Shown here: in pieces, positions 9,531-19,359 of the stretch | Layout of the letters: each line of letters begins with the position of its first letter | How positions within the stretch are numbered: the stretch's first letter is position 1 | Assembly: GCF_018688375.1 (NCBI RefSeq) | Contig: NZ_CP061318.1 | Coordinates: 62,001-126,000, forward strand | From: Polynucleobacter sp. AP-Ainpum-60-G11 | GTDB taxonomy: Bacteria; Pseudomonadota; Gammaproteobacteria; Burkholderiales; Burkholderiaceae | Direction of reading: 5' to 3' | Length of the DNA stretch: 64,000 bases | The notes under the pieces: generated by a model | What the model was told of the DNA's origin: nothing | Seen by the model: the letters and a program-made list of their open reading frames with translations, nothing else | Databases searched by the model: none | Position numbers and translations under genes: made by a program

Positions 9531-11204
9531 ATGAGATTGATTAACAGATTCATCCCGGCTTTAGCAACACTCCTATTCTTTGCGGGGAATGCATTTGCAG
9601 CTCCAGAATTCCTGCCGCCTGAGAAAGCATTTCAGGCTGAAGCAAGCTGGTCGGTCAATACGAATGACATTGAGTTGGAGATTTTTCCAGCCAAGGGTTA
9701 TTACATCTATCAAGAATCCTTGCATTTTAAGATGGGCTCCGAGCTCAGTAAATTAGGGCTTGTAAAGGCATCGCTTCCTTATGGGATTGAAAAGTATGAC
9801 GAGACTTTTCAGAAGAAAATGCAGGTTTATAAGCAGGCATTTCTGCTCACTCTGGATAAAAAAGCAGAAGCAGGAAAGCCTCTATATTTTGAGCTGGAAT
9901 TACAAGGCTGCGCTGAAGCAGGAATTTGTTATCCACCAATGACCCTGAAATTTTTACTTGCAGGACCGGGGGTAAAGGCTGGGCCGATACCGGATGTATT
10001 GGATGGGGTATCAGCAGCTACTGCGCCCCAAAAAGAATTGAGCCTAATGGATATATGGCGTGAGCGTGATGACGTTAATGCCATTAGTCGCTTCTTAGAA
10101 AGCACGCCAACTGGATATCTTTTCCTAGCATTCTTCATTCTGGGTCTGGCACTAGCTTTCACCCCATGTGTTCTACCGATGCTACCCATTCTCTCGAGCG
10201 TGGTATTTGGAACGCAGGGCAAGCAATCTATTAGTAAGAGTCGGGCAAGTCTTCTGGCTGTCGCTTATGTACTTGGTATGGCTTGTGTCTACGCCTTAGC
10301 CGGAGTCTTGATGGCTGCTCTGGGTGGTAGTGTCCAAAGGGCCCTGCAGAGCCCTATAGCGTTAATAACCTTTTCTGTATTGCTGTTAGCCTTGTCAGGA
10401 AGTCTATTTGGCCTATATGAGCTCAGAATGCCCCAATCTTGGCAGCAAAAGGTAGACCAATTGGCAGGGCGCCATAAAGGGGGCAGCTTTTTTGGTGCCT
10501 TTGCTCTAGGTGGAATTTCTACATTAGTTGCCAGCCCTTGTATTACTGCACCTTTAGCTGGGGTACTCGCGTTTATTGCCCAAACGGGCTCAATGAGTTT
10601 GGGTGCAGGACTTCTCTTTGTGATGGCTTTGGGCATGGGATTACCCCTTTTACTTATTGCTATTGAGGCGCGCATCCTCATTCCATCTACTGGTATTTGG
10701 ATGGTCTGGTTGCAAAAAACGCTTGGTGTTCTCCTGGTGGCAACTGCAGCCTGGATTGCATCTCCATTACTCCAAGGTAATGGTGGGGAAGCAGGCAAGA
10801 CAATGGTTAATGGTCAGCGTCAACATCAGGTTGGAAATGCGAATTTTGTAGTGATTGGATCTAGCGCACAGTTAGATCAACTCTTAATCCAAGCTAAAGA
10901 ACAAAAGAAATTAGTGCTCTTAGATTTTTATGCAGACTGGTGCATCTCTTGTAAAGAGATGGAGGTCAATACATTTGCAAATTCAGAAGTGAATCAAGAT
11001 CTACAGCAATTTGTTTTAGTTCAAGCGGATGTGACAAAGAACAGCCCTGAGAATCAGGCTCTACTAAAGCGCTTTGGATTATTTGGCCCGCCCGGAATTT
11101 TGATCTTTGATCTCAACTCAGAAGAGTTAAAAGACCAACGGGTGATTGGTTATATGCCGCCACAACGTTTTTCTGAGCGTTTGAAGAAAGCTTTGGGTAA
11201 TTAA
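9531..11204 (+). CDS. dsbD: Thiol:disulfide interchange protein DsbD
   Basis: 557 aa, the usual DsbD length. It carries electrons from cytoplasmic thioredoxin across the inner membrane to periplasmic DsbC/DsbG and cytochrome c maturation. The start at 9531 gives a clean signal peptide (MRLINRF, hydrophobic core, NAFAAPEF). All three cysteine pairs are visible: CAEAGIC in the N-terminal alpha domain (about residue 125), FTPCVLP and ASPCITAPL in the membrane domain, and ADWCISCKEM in the C-terminal thioredoxin domain (about residue 475). It lies directly downstream of cutA and converges with hemB. Confidence 0.95.
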   Translation: MRLINRFIPALATLLFFAGNAFAAPEFLPPEKAFQAEASWSVNTNDIELEIFPAKGYYIYQESLHFKMGSELSKLGLVKASLPYGIEKYDETFQKKMQVYKQAFLLTLDKKAEAGKPLYFELELQGCAEAGICYPPMTLKFLLAGPGVKAGPIPDVLDGVSAATAPQKELSLMDIWRERDDVNAISRFLESTPTGYLFLAFFILGLALAFTPCVLPMLPILSSVVFGTQGKQSISKSRASLLAVAYVLGMACVYALAGVLMAALGGSVQRALQSPIALITFSVLLLALSGSLFGLYELRMPQSWQQKVDQLAGRHKGGSFFGAFALGGISTLVASPCITAPLAGVLAFIAQTGSMSLGAGLLFVMALGMGLPLLLIAIEARILIPSTGIWMVWLQKTLGVLLVATAAWIASPLLQGNGGEAGKTMVNGQRQHQVGNANFVVIGSSAQLDQLLIQAKEQKKLVLLDFYADWCISCKEMEVNTFANSEVNQDLQQFVLVQADVTKNSPENQALLKRFGLFGPPGILIFDLNSEELKDQRVIGYMPPQRFSERLKKALGN

Positions 11205-11215
11205 GTTACTTAGAT

Positions 11216-11238
11216 GTAAATGGGGATAAGCCATTTAC
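11216..11238. terminator. Hairpin between convergent dsbD and hemB
   Basis: GTAAATGG (11216-11223) and CCATTTAC (11231-11238) form a perfect 8-bp stem with a 7-base loop in the 50-base gap between two converging genes. No T-tract follows on either strand, so termination is only suggested by position. Confidence 0.4.
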
Positions 11239-11254
11239 CTTCTTGAGCCATTAA

Positions 11255-12923
<1,669 letters not shown>

Positions 12924-13037
12924 GTCCAGAAGCTATTGTAAAATCACGCAAAATCATGAAATATCTCATGGTGTTGGGTAAAAGGTTGTAAAAGTAGGGC
13001 CCAAACACTTTTAGGAATTTTTGCCAAGGTAAACATA

Positions 13038-13772
13038 ATGCGTCAAACCTCTCAAATCTCCAAATTAACTAGCGTAAGCGCTAGCCTAGCCGCTGGCTTT
13101 TTTCTGGCGATGACCAGCTTCTCCGGCGTGGTTAGCGCTGCAGATCCTGCTCCTGCTGCTGCTCCGATGGCGGAGGCTGCTGCTAAGCCAGCAGTTCCAG
13201 GTAAGCCTAAGGCAGATCCTGCAGTCGGTGAAGCGCTGTACTCTAACGGCGACGCTAGCCGTGGTGTAACTGCCTGCCTTACTTGCCATGGACCTAAAGG
13301 GCAAAGCGCTACAGCCACTTGGCCTAAGTTGTCTGCTCAACATGCTGCCTACACTACTAAGCAGTTAAAGAATTTTAAAGACGGATCTCGTGCTAACCCA
13401 GTCATGATGGGAATGGCTGCTACCTTAACTGAGCAAGATATGAATAATATTTCTGCTTACTTAGCTGCTCAGCCAGTTTCACAGGGCATCGCTCAAAACA
13501 AAAACACGATTGAATTAGGTCAAAGCATCTACCGCGGTGGTATCGCCGCCAAGGGTGTTCCAGCGTGTGCAGCATGTCATAGCCCAACTGGCGCTGGCAT
13601 TCCATCACAGTACCCACGTATGGGCGGTCAGTGGGCTGAGTACAACGCAGCACAGTTGCTTGCTTTCCGTGAAGGCACTCGTAAAAATAGTACGCAAATG
13701 ACTACGATTGCTACCAAGCTTTCTGATCAAGAAATGAAAGCTGTCGCTGATTACATGGCAGGCTTGCATTAA
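13038..13772 (+). CDS. Diheme cytochrome c4
   Basis: 244 aa. A signal peptide (basic start, hydrophobic core, VVSA cleavage near residue 34) is followed by an Ala/Pro linker and two class I cytochrome c domains. The heme sites are C80-LT-CH84 and C177-AA-CH181. Likely axial methionines are in NPVMMGMAATL and NSTQMTTIATKL. Such proteins carry electrons in the periplasm from the bc1 complex to terminal oxidases, and a bc1 complex is encoded at 53896-56712. A strong terminator follows. In many relatives cytochrome-assembly genes sit next to this gene, but here lysA follows. Confidence 0.93.
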   Translation: MRQTSQISKLTSVSASLAAGFFLAMTSFSGVVSAADPAPAAAPMAEAAAKPAVPGKPKADPAVGEALYSNGDASRGVTACLTCHGPKGQSATATWPKLSAQHAAYTTKQLKNFKDGSRANPVMMGMAATLTEQDMNNISAYLAAQPVSQGIAQNKNTIELGQSIYRGGIAAKGVPACAACHSPTGAGIPSQYPRMGGQWAEYNAAQLLAFREGTRKNSTQMTTIATKLSDQEMKAVADYMAGLH

Positions 13773-13792
13773 TTTAAGGTTCAGTGCAAAAC

Positions 13793-13822
13793 AAAAACCC
13801 CGCTGATGTAGCGGGGTTTTTT
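13793..13822 (+). terminator. Rho-independent terminator after the cytochrome c4 gene
   Basis: AAAAACCCCGCT and AGCGGGGTTTTT form a perfect 12-bp stem with a 5-base loop and a T-run. Its symmetry means it could also end transcription of lysA on the opposite strand, since the two genes converge here. Confidence 0.88.
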
Positions 13823-13865
13823 ATTGCCTCATAATTCACTAAAAGAAGTGAACGTTCAATTGAAC

Positions 13866-15164
13866 TTAATTTGGCAAGACGGTTTCACTAGCAAATAGAT
13901 CAGCAACATTTTCCCGTGCGCGAATGACGTATGCGTTCTTGCCATCAACCATAATCTCTGCTGGCTTTGGTCTCGTGTTGTAATTCGATGCCATCACAAA
14001 ACCATAAGCGCCAGTAGACAGAATAGCCAGTAGATCGCCTTCTTCAACTGCAAGATTACGATCTCTTCCAAGCCAATCACCGGATTCGCAAACAGGTCCA
14101 ACAATGTCATAAGTGGAGTTTGTAACTTGTTTAGTCTGGACTGGAACGATACCGTGATAAGCCTCGTAGAGGGCTGGACGCATCAACTCGGTCATTGCCG
14201 CATCAACAATACAAAAGTTTTTCTCAGCGCCAGGCTTGAGATATTCCACTTTGGTCAAAAGCACGCCAGCATTGCCTACAAGGGATCTACCGGGCTCTAA
14301 GACGATATCGAGATGCGCAAAGCCGCGCTCAGCAACACGGTTGAGTAAGGTATTGGTGAACTCGGTAATGTCTGGTGGATTGTCGTCTCCATAGGAGATC
14401 CCAAGGCCACCACCTAAATCGAGATGATGAATCTCAATACCTTCTTTTTTCAATTGAGCAACTAACTCGAGTACCTTATCAAGCGCATCAAGGTAGGGTG
14501 CTGTGGTGGTGATTTGTGAGCCAATATGACAATCAATGCCCACTACATCAATTTGTGAAAGCAGCGCAGCCTCACGATAGGTTTTTAAAACCTCGTGATA
14601 AGCAATTCCAAATTTATTTCCCTTTAATCCAGTAGAGATGTAGGGATGTGTTTGTGCATCTACATCGGGATTTACGCGCAAAGAAATTGGGGCGCGACAA
14701 TTCAGCTTAGTGGCAACGCGATTAATTTGGTGCAGTTCTGCGATCGATTCCACGTTGATACATTTAACGCCAGCCTCTAAGGCCTGAGCAATTTCAGAGG
14801 CGGACTTGCCAACACCTGCGAATACCAAACTCTTTGGATCTGCACCAACTGCAAGGGCACGAGCTAATTCACCGCCGCTGACTAAGTCAAAGCCAGAACC
14901 TAATTTCTTAAAGCAATCGATCACCGCTAAGTTGCTATTCGCCTTCATCGCATAGTGGACGCGAGCACGTCTTTTACCAGAAGAATCTACACAAGCTTTG
15001 TCATAGGCTTGATAAGCCTCGGTCAATGCTTTTTTGCTGTAGACATACAAAGGCGTGCCGAATTCTTTTGCCAAATCTGACAAAGGAATTTCTTCCGCAT
15101 ACCAATTGCCGTTGCGCTCTGTAAATCCAGCTAAGTCAGGGAGTGGAATCGCTTTACTTGTCAT
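13866..15164 (-). CDS. lysA: Diaminopimelate decarboxylase
   Basis: 432 aa. A PLP enzyme that converts meso-diaminopimelate to lysine, the last step of the pathway. The PLP lysine is in VHYAMKANSNLAV (about residue 70). The glycine loop HLDLGGGLGISY and the EPGRSLVGNAGVL motif bind the phosphate. The C-terminal CESGDWLGRDR segment holds the substrate-binding residues. The start overlaps the end of lptM by 4 bases (ATGA), so the two genes are translationally coupled. Confidence 0.97.
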   Translation of the reverse strand: MTSKAIPLPDLAGFTERNGNWYAEEIPLSDLAKEFGTPLYVYSKKALTEAYQAYDKACVDSSGKRRARVHYAMKANSNLAVIDCFKKLGSGFDLVSGGELARALAVGADPKSLVFAGVGKSASEIAQALEAGVKCINVESIAELHQINRVATKLNCRAPISLRVNPDVDAQTHPYISTGLKGNKFGIAYHEVLKTYREAALLSQIDVVGIDCHIGSQITTTAPYLDALDKVLELVAQLKKEGIEIHHLDLGGGLGISYGDDNPPDITEFTNTLLNRVAERGFAHLDIVLEPGRSLVGNAGVLLTKVEYLKPGAEKNFCIVDAAMTELMRPALYEAYHGIVPVQTKQVTNSTYDIVGPVCESGDWLGRDRNLAVEEGDLLAILSTGAYGFVMASNYNTRPKPAEIMVDGKNAYVIRARENVADLFASETVLPN

Positions 15165-15349
15165 TGCTTGGTCGATGTTGGGTTGGTAGCAGGGCTTTGG
15201 GGTGGATAGAGCTTGCCTTTGGGTTCTGGTTCAGAGGGAGGGCTTGGTGCCGGCGGTACATTTGGCAAATATAAGGGCCCTCTGACCCCACACCCAACAA
15301 GGGATATTAGAAGGCTAATACCAAGAGTTCTTTTAAGAATCGCTATCAT
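15161..15349 (-). CDS. lptM: LptM-like (YifL) outer-membrane lipoprotein
   Basis: 62 aa. A short lipoprotein signal with the lipobox LVGC (Cys20) is followed by GVRGPLYLPN, the conserved LptM motif. The rest is Pro/Ser/Lys-rich and low in complexity. LptM assists maturation of the LptD-LptE lipopolysaccharide translocon in enterobacteria. A gene of this type upstream of lysA is common in beta- and gammaproteobacteria. It is divergent from cyaY with a very short gap. Confidence 0.85.
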   Translation of the reverse strand: MIAILKRTLGISLLISLVGCGVRGPLYLPNVPPAPSPPSEPEPKGKLYPPQSPATNPTSTKQ

Positions 15350-15396
15350 GAATGTCTCTAAAACGAATGATTGAATATAGCATGCAGGACTCTAAT

Positions 15397-15783
15397 ATGA
15401 AGCCGAGTAATTTGACTGTGGAAACCATCGACGATAAGCAATTCCACCAGTTAGGCAGCAATTTATTGCAGTCAATTGAAGTGGCCTTGGAAGCTGCAGA
15501 CGATGCCTTGGATTTAGATCTCGATGTAGAGCGCCAGGGCGGGAACGTGATCAATATTCGATTCAGGGATCGCAGCGTAATTGTGGTCAATACACAACCC
15601 CCTCTGCATGAAATCTGGGTAGCAGCAAAATCTGGCGGTTATCACTACCGCTGGGCTGGGACTTTAGCTTCACCGCTGTGGCTAGATACCAAAACTGGGC
15701 GCGAGCTACTGGGCGACTTGTCGGAATTTGCTAGCGCCCAAGCCGGGCAAGCAATTACTATTGGCCTGCTCCAGAATAAGTAA
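15397..15783 (+). CDS. cyaY: Iron-sulfur cluster assembly protein CyaY (frataxin)
   Basis: 128 aa from the ATG at 15397; in-frame ATGs at 15367 and 15382 are possible and would add 5-10 residues. The frataxin fold is recognised from the acidic first helix (ALEAADDALDLDLDV), the strand NVINIRFRDRSVIVVNTQPPL and the WVAAKSGGYHYRW signature. CyaY binds iron and modulates IscS. It stands alone, divergent from lptM and convergent with aroB. Confidence 0.92.
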   Translation: MKPSNLTVETIDDKQFHQLGSNLLQSIEVALEAADDALDLDLDVERQGGNVINIRFRDRSVIVVNTQPPLHEIWVAAKSGGYHYRWAGTLASPLWLDTKTGRELLGDLSEFASAQAGQAITIGLLQNK

Positions 15784-15792
15784 GTTAGGAAA

Positions 15793-16875
15793 TTAAACTG
15801 CCCCTGTGGCAGCTAGGGTCTCTATGACCTGAGCATCGGGAACACTCTTAATTTGCGCTTTGCCAATCTTTTCTAAAACGACGTAACGGATTTGTCCGCC
15901 CTCAGTCTTTTTATCTACTTGCATCAATTCCATATAACGCTGTGCGCCAAACTTCGGGGGCGCTATCGGCAGATTCATAGATTGAATAATCTGAGTTAAG
16001 CGATTGGCCTCATCCTGAGTAATGAAGTTCAAGCGTCTTGATAGGTCTGCACCCATGACCATGCCACAGCCAACAGCTTCACCATGTAACCACTCCCCGT
16101 AACCCATGCCGGCTTCAATCGCATGGCCAAAGGTATGTCCAAAATTGAGGGTGGCACGAATGCCCCCTTCTCTCTCATCTGCCGAAACAACTGCCGATTT
16201 AATTTCGCAAGAGCGTAAAACTGCATGCGCCATTGCTGCGGTATCACAGGCTAGCAAGGCTTTTGCATTTGCTTCAATCCAGTTTAAGAACTCCGCATCT
16301 GCAATAGCGCCATGCTTCACCACTTCAGCGAGGCCCGCAGAGAGTTCGCGCGCAGGCAATGTCTTTAAGGTATTGAGGTCAGCAATGACCGCTGCTGGCT
16401 GATGAAATGCCCCGATCATATTTTTTCCGAGCGGGTGATTGATGCCAGTTTTGCCGCCGACAGAAGAGTCCACTTGAGCTAATAAAGTTGTTGGTACTTG
16501 AATAAATCGAATACCGCGCATAAAGCTAGCTGCAGCAAAGCCAGTCATATCTCCAATGACGCCACCACCCAATGCCACCAACATAGTTTGACGATCAGCA
16601 CCAAACTGAAGGAGGTCATCAAAAATGAGCTGAAGATTTTTCCAGTCTTTATAAGACTCTCCATCTGGCAACACAATCGTTCTAACAGGTTTGCCGAGTT
16701 TCTCTAAAGTCCTGGTAAGACGATCTGCATACAAGGGGGCAACGGTCGTATTGGTCACAATATAAATCGACGTTGCTTTTTCACAAGCGCTAAATAATTC
16801 TGGCTGATCTATTAAATCCGTACCGATATGAATGGGATAGCTACGATTGCCTAGATCAACTTCTAATGTTTTCAT
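15793..16875 (-). CDS. aroB: 3-dehydroquinate synthase
   Basis: 360 aa, full length. NAD- and metal-dependent second step of the shikimate pathway, converting DAHP to 3-dehydroquinate. Landmarks are [34 protein letters not shown] (NAD binding), [21 protein letters not shown], and the metal ligands in [12 protein letters not shown]. It lies 8 bases downstream of aroK in the same direction, the usual aroKB pair. Confidence 0.97.
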   Translation of the reverse strand: MKTLEVDLGNRSYPIHIGTDLIDQPELFSACEKATSIYIVTNTTVAPLYADRLTRTLEKLGKPVRTIVLPDGESYKDWKNLQLIFDDLLQFGADRQTMLVALGGGVIGDMTGFAAASFMRGIRFIQVPTTLLAQVDSSVGGKTGINHPLGKNMIGAFHQPAAVIADLNTLKTLPARELSAGLAEVVKHGAIADAEFLNWIEANAKALLACDTAAMAHAVLRSCEIKSAVVSADEREGGIRATLNFGHTFGHAIEAGMGYGEWLHGEAVGCGMVMGADLSRRLNFITQDEANRLTQIIQSMNLPIAPPKFGAQRYMELMQVDKKTEGGQIRYVVLEKIGKAQIKSVPDAQVIETLAATGAV

Positions 16876-16883
16876 GGATAAAT

Positions 16884-17408
16884 TTATGCGGAGAGTTCGA
16901 GTTGCATGATGAGGGTGTTGACGAGCTGATTGACGCTGGGTTTTCCAGTCTCAATGACATAGTCAGCGATTTCGCGATACAGGGGATCACGAATGGCGTA
17001 TAAGTTTTCCAAAATCTTTTTTGCATCGCCATTTTTAAGAAGCGGTCTACCTTCACCACCTTTAGTGCGATGCCACAGCTCCATTGGATTGGCATGGAGA
17101 TAAATTACGGTTCCTCTTTCACTGAGAAATTGCCGATTCTCAGGTAGAAGTATGGCACCGCCACCGGTTGCCAAAATGACATCACGTTCAGCGGTTACAT
17201 CCTTGATGGCCTGAGCTTCACGTTTGCGAAATCCATCTTCACCCTCCATTTCGAAGATGACAGGAATCTTGACTCCACAACGATCTTCAATCACATGGTC
17301 GGCATCCAAAAAGCGACGATCCAATTTCTTAGCCAGCAATTTACCGACGGTCGATTTCCCGGCACCCATTAGGCCAATCAGAAAGATATTGTTAGATGAA
17401 GAGTTCAC
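16884..17408 (-). CDS. aroK: Shikimate kinase
   Basis: 174 aa. Phosphorylates shikimate with ATP. The Walker A loop [18 protein letters not shown] lies near residue 12, the shikimate-binding [11 protein letters not shown] near residue 37, and ATGGGAIL in the middle. It is 12 bases downstream of the secretin gene and just before aroB, matching the common pilQ-aroK-aroB order. Confidence 0.97.
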   Translation of the reverse strand: MNSSSNNIFLIGLMGAGKSTVGKLLAKKLDRRFLDADHVIEDRCGVKIPVIFEMEGEDGFRKREAQAIKDVTAERDVILATGGGAILLPENRQFLSERGTVIYLHANPMELWHRTKGGEGRPLLKNGDAKKILENLYAIRDPLYREIADYVIETGKPSVNQLVNTLIMQLELSA

Positions 17409-17420
17409 CCTCCGATTTTA

Positions 17421-18542
17421 TTAGTGTTTATCGAGCACGGTGGGGGTTAAAAAGACTAATAGTTCAGTTTTATCAGCCAATTTAGATTTATGGCGAAATA
17501 AATGCCCAATCAAAGGAATATCGCTTAGAAGCGGAACTTTGATTTCATCATCGCGTTCAGTGGTCTGAAAGATGCCACCAATAATGGCAGTGCCTCCATT
17601 TTCTACAGTGACTTCAGAGCTCAGGTTTTTGGTATCAATGGCATAGCCCTGTTCGGTCTTCATGCCAATTGTGTCTTTATTGATCCCCACCAACATCGAT
17701 ATCTTCCCGTCAGGATGAATTTTGGGTAAGACTTCTAGGCGTAAGTTGGCTTTGCGGAACTGCAATTTACTCCCGCTTTGAGAGCTTACCTGGTAGGGCA
17801 GCTCGGTTCCTTGCTCAATAGTGGCCTTGACTTGATCGCCGGTCATGATGCGGGGATTGGAGAGGATCTTGCCTTGGCCATCGGATTCCAGGGCTGACAG
17901 CTCCATTTGTAGCAACCTGGCTGCATTCTTAGAAACCAGGGTAGCGGCCAAGGTGGCAGGGTTAAAACCAGCTAAGCCGGTACCCGCAAGATCTAGATTT
18001 GCGCTGGCGTGCTGGTCTGGATGATTGCCAATACCCTGGGCTTGGTAACCAAGTTTGATACCGAGTTCGCGTGCAAAGCGCTGGTCTGCCTCGACGATAC
18101 GAGCCTCTATAAGGATCTGGCGAGGGCTATTAATGTGATCTCCACCAAAAGGAAGAGCAGCATCCTCCCGACGATTCTTTTGAAAACTTTGTATTTCCGC
18201 ATGGGGGCCAATCCAGTAAATATCCCCATTTCGGATAAGGCGCAAGCCTCGACTAGCCAGAATGGAATGGAGGGCAGTTTGCCAGGGGGTGTCCTTGAGG
18301 TCGACCGAAATCTTGCCTTGAATAGATTCGCTCAGTAAAAAATTGGTATTCCCCATTTTGGCTAAAACCTGCAAAAGCTCAGTCATTTCAATGTGGCTAA
18401 ATTGCAGGCTAATACGGTTATCTTTTGGCTTGTCTGAGAGGTTTGCCTCGGGGTGCTTTCCTGACGCTGGATTGAGTAAAAAGAGCAAAATCAGGGTTGC
18501 CAAGTTGGCATGGATTTTCTGAAGAATCTTCAAGGAAGTCAC
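17421..18542 (-). CDS. Short secretin, PilQ/HofQ-like
   Basis: 373 aa, roughly half the length of typical PilQ. A hydrophobic export signal (about residues 12-25) is followed by an N0/STN domain (about 43-112), a linker of only about 28 residues, and the secretin core from QILIEARIVEA (residue 142) to LVFLTPTV. The secretin marks GKILSNPRIMT, GGTAIIGGIF and the late VPLLSDIPLIGHLFR are all present. The peptidoglycan-binding AMIN domains and the N1 ring domain of PilQ are missing. Secretins form outer-membrane channels for pili, DNA uptake or type II secretion. Downstream neighbours are aroK and aroB. Pilus or competence role inferred from position. Confidence 0.82.
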   Translation of the reverse strand: MTSLKILQKIHANLATLILLFLLNPASGKHPEANLSDKPKDNRISLQFSHIEMTELLQVLAKMGNTNFLLSESIQGKISVDLKDTPWQTALHSILASRGLRLIRNGDIYWIGPHAEIQSFQKNRREDAALPFGGDHINSPRQILIEARIVEADQRFARELGIKLGYQAQGIGNHPDQHASANLDLAGTGLAGFNPATLAATLVSKNAARLLQMELSALESDGQGKILSNPRIMTGDQVKATIEQGTELPYQVSSQSGSKLQFRKANLRLEVLPKIHPDGKISMLVGINKDTIGMKTEQGYAIDTKNLSSEVTVENGGTAIIGGIFQTTERDDEIKVPLLSDIPLIGHLFRHKSKLADKTELLVFLTPTVLDKH

Positions 18543-19219
18543 TCTGATGGGGTGGAGTTAAAAGTGATGGATTTGCCTTTAGGGTGGGTCAAGACGGCTA
18601 ACTCTTTTTCTGCTTGAGTGAGGCGCCATTCCCCCAAAGTTAGATCCTGTTTTTGCACCATCCTGGTGGTCTTGCCAGTATGAAAAAAGGCCTGCTCAGT
18701 CACTCCCATTCTTGTGATCCCTAAATACCGCCAGCGACGCAGTTCTAACTCATGCGGTATGACTACAGGCTTGGTTTGGAGTGCTTGTATTGAAGGTTTT
18801 ATATTTAATGAGTGAACACTTACTTCTATCTCATCAATGGCCTCATATAGAGCATCTCTTTCAGAAGCCCATTCACTTTGAGAGAATTCAAGCTCATCCT
18901 TGAGGGTGACTAGCTGATTCTGCAGGCTACTAATTTCTTCAGTAGCATCAGATCTAGTGAAGTCAAAGTAAAAAAAGAGGGCTCCACCGCAAAGCAAAAA
19001 GATGCCGCCTAAGAGCAAAAGCGGAGTGAAATTGAACCCTCTCAGATCAAAGGATTGAGATACAAATGGGAGGTTTGGGCCCTTGCTTTTGGGTGCTGTA
19101 TCTACCCTTGGGGGAGATGATGTTTTGCGAATTCCATGGGGATCTGGGATGGCGGGGTCGTCCCCCAACTCGCTCAGAATGTCATCAAAAGACTGGGGGG
19201 AAATATGGCGTGGAGGCAT
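18539..19219 (-). CDS. Bitopic membrane protein of the pil locus, PilP/GspC-like C-terminus
   Basis: 226 aa, no confident family. Residues 1-62 are polar and presumably cytoplasmic, about 64-88 form one transmembrane helix, about 93-125 look like a coiled coil, and about 158-220 form a small beta domain. That last part (RRWRYLGITRMGV ... LTLGEWRLTQAEKELAVL) follows the spacing of the PilP and GspC homology region, which docks on secretins. It overlaps the short secretin by 4 bases, so they are co-translated. It occupies the place where pilM, pilN, pilO and pilP normally lie. Function is inferred from context. Confidence 0.55.
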   Translation of the reverse strand: MPPRHISPQSFDDILSELGDDPAIPDPHGIRKTSSPPRVDTAPKSKGPNLPFVSQSFDLRGFNFTPLLLLGGIFLLCGGALFFYFDFTRSDATEEISSLQNQLVTLKDELEFSQSEWASERDALYEAIDEIEVSVHSLNIKPSIQALQTKPVVIPHELELRRWRYLGITRMGVTEQAFFHTGKTTRMVQKQDLTLGEWRLTQAEKELAVLTHPKGKSITFNSTPSE

Positions 19220-19271
19220 GCCATATTGTTCGCCCTGAACTCAGGAAAAAGGATCGGGGAAGGCAGAATTA

Positions 19272-19309
19272 CTTGTCAGAAATAGCTGCCTAAAAATATT
19301 TCTGACAAG
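19272..19309. repeat. Perfect 13-bp inverted repeat between the pil locus and mrcA
   Basis: CTTGTCAGAAATA (19272-19284) is repeated as its exact reverse complement (19297-19309) with a 12-base spacer. It lies in the 140-base divergent gap between the bitopic pil-locus gene and mrcA. There is no T-tract, so it is more likely an operator, an RNA hairpin or a repeat remnant than a terminator. Confidence 0.75.
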
Positions 19310-19345
19310 GGTTTTGGAGCTTTAAGGAAAAGTGCGTAAGCACCC

Positions 19346-19351
19346 TATAAT
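19346..19351 (+). promoter_or_regulatory. Perfect -10 box next to the mrcA start
   Basis: TATAAT ends 8 bases before the mrcA ATG at 19360. If active, transcription would begin about 1-3 bases before the ATG and give a leaderless mRNA. No good -35 element is visible (TTTAAG around 19322 is the nearest), so it remains a candidate. Confidence 0.4.
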
Positions 19352-19359
19352 TTGACTCT

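Noticed and set aside
10289-10798. 169-codon open frame on the minus strand inside dsbD
   Set aside because: It overlaps the DsbD membrane domain completely, has no recognisable motif and no ribosome binding site. Shadow frame.
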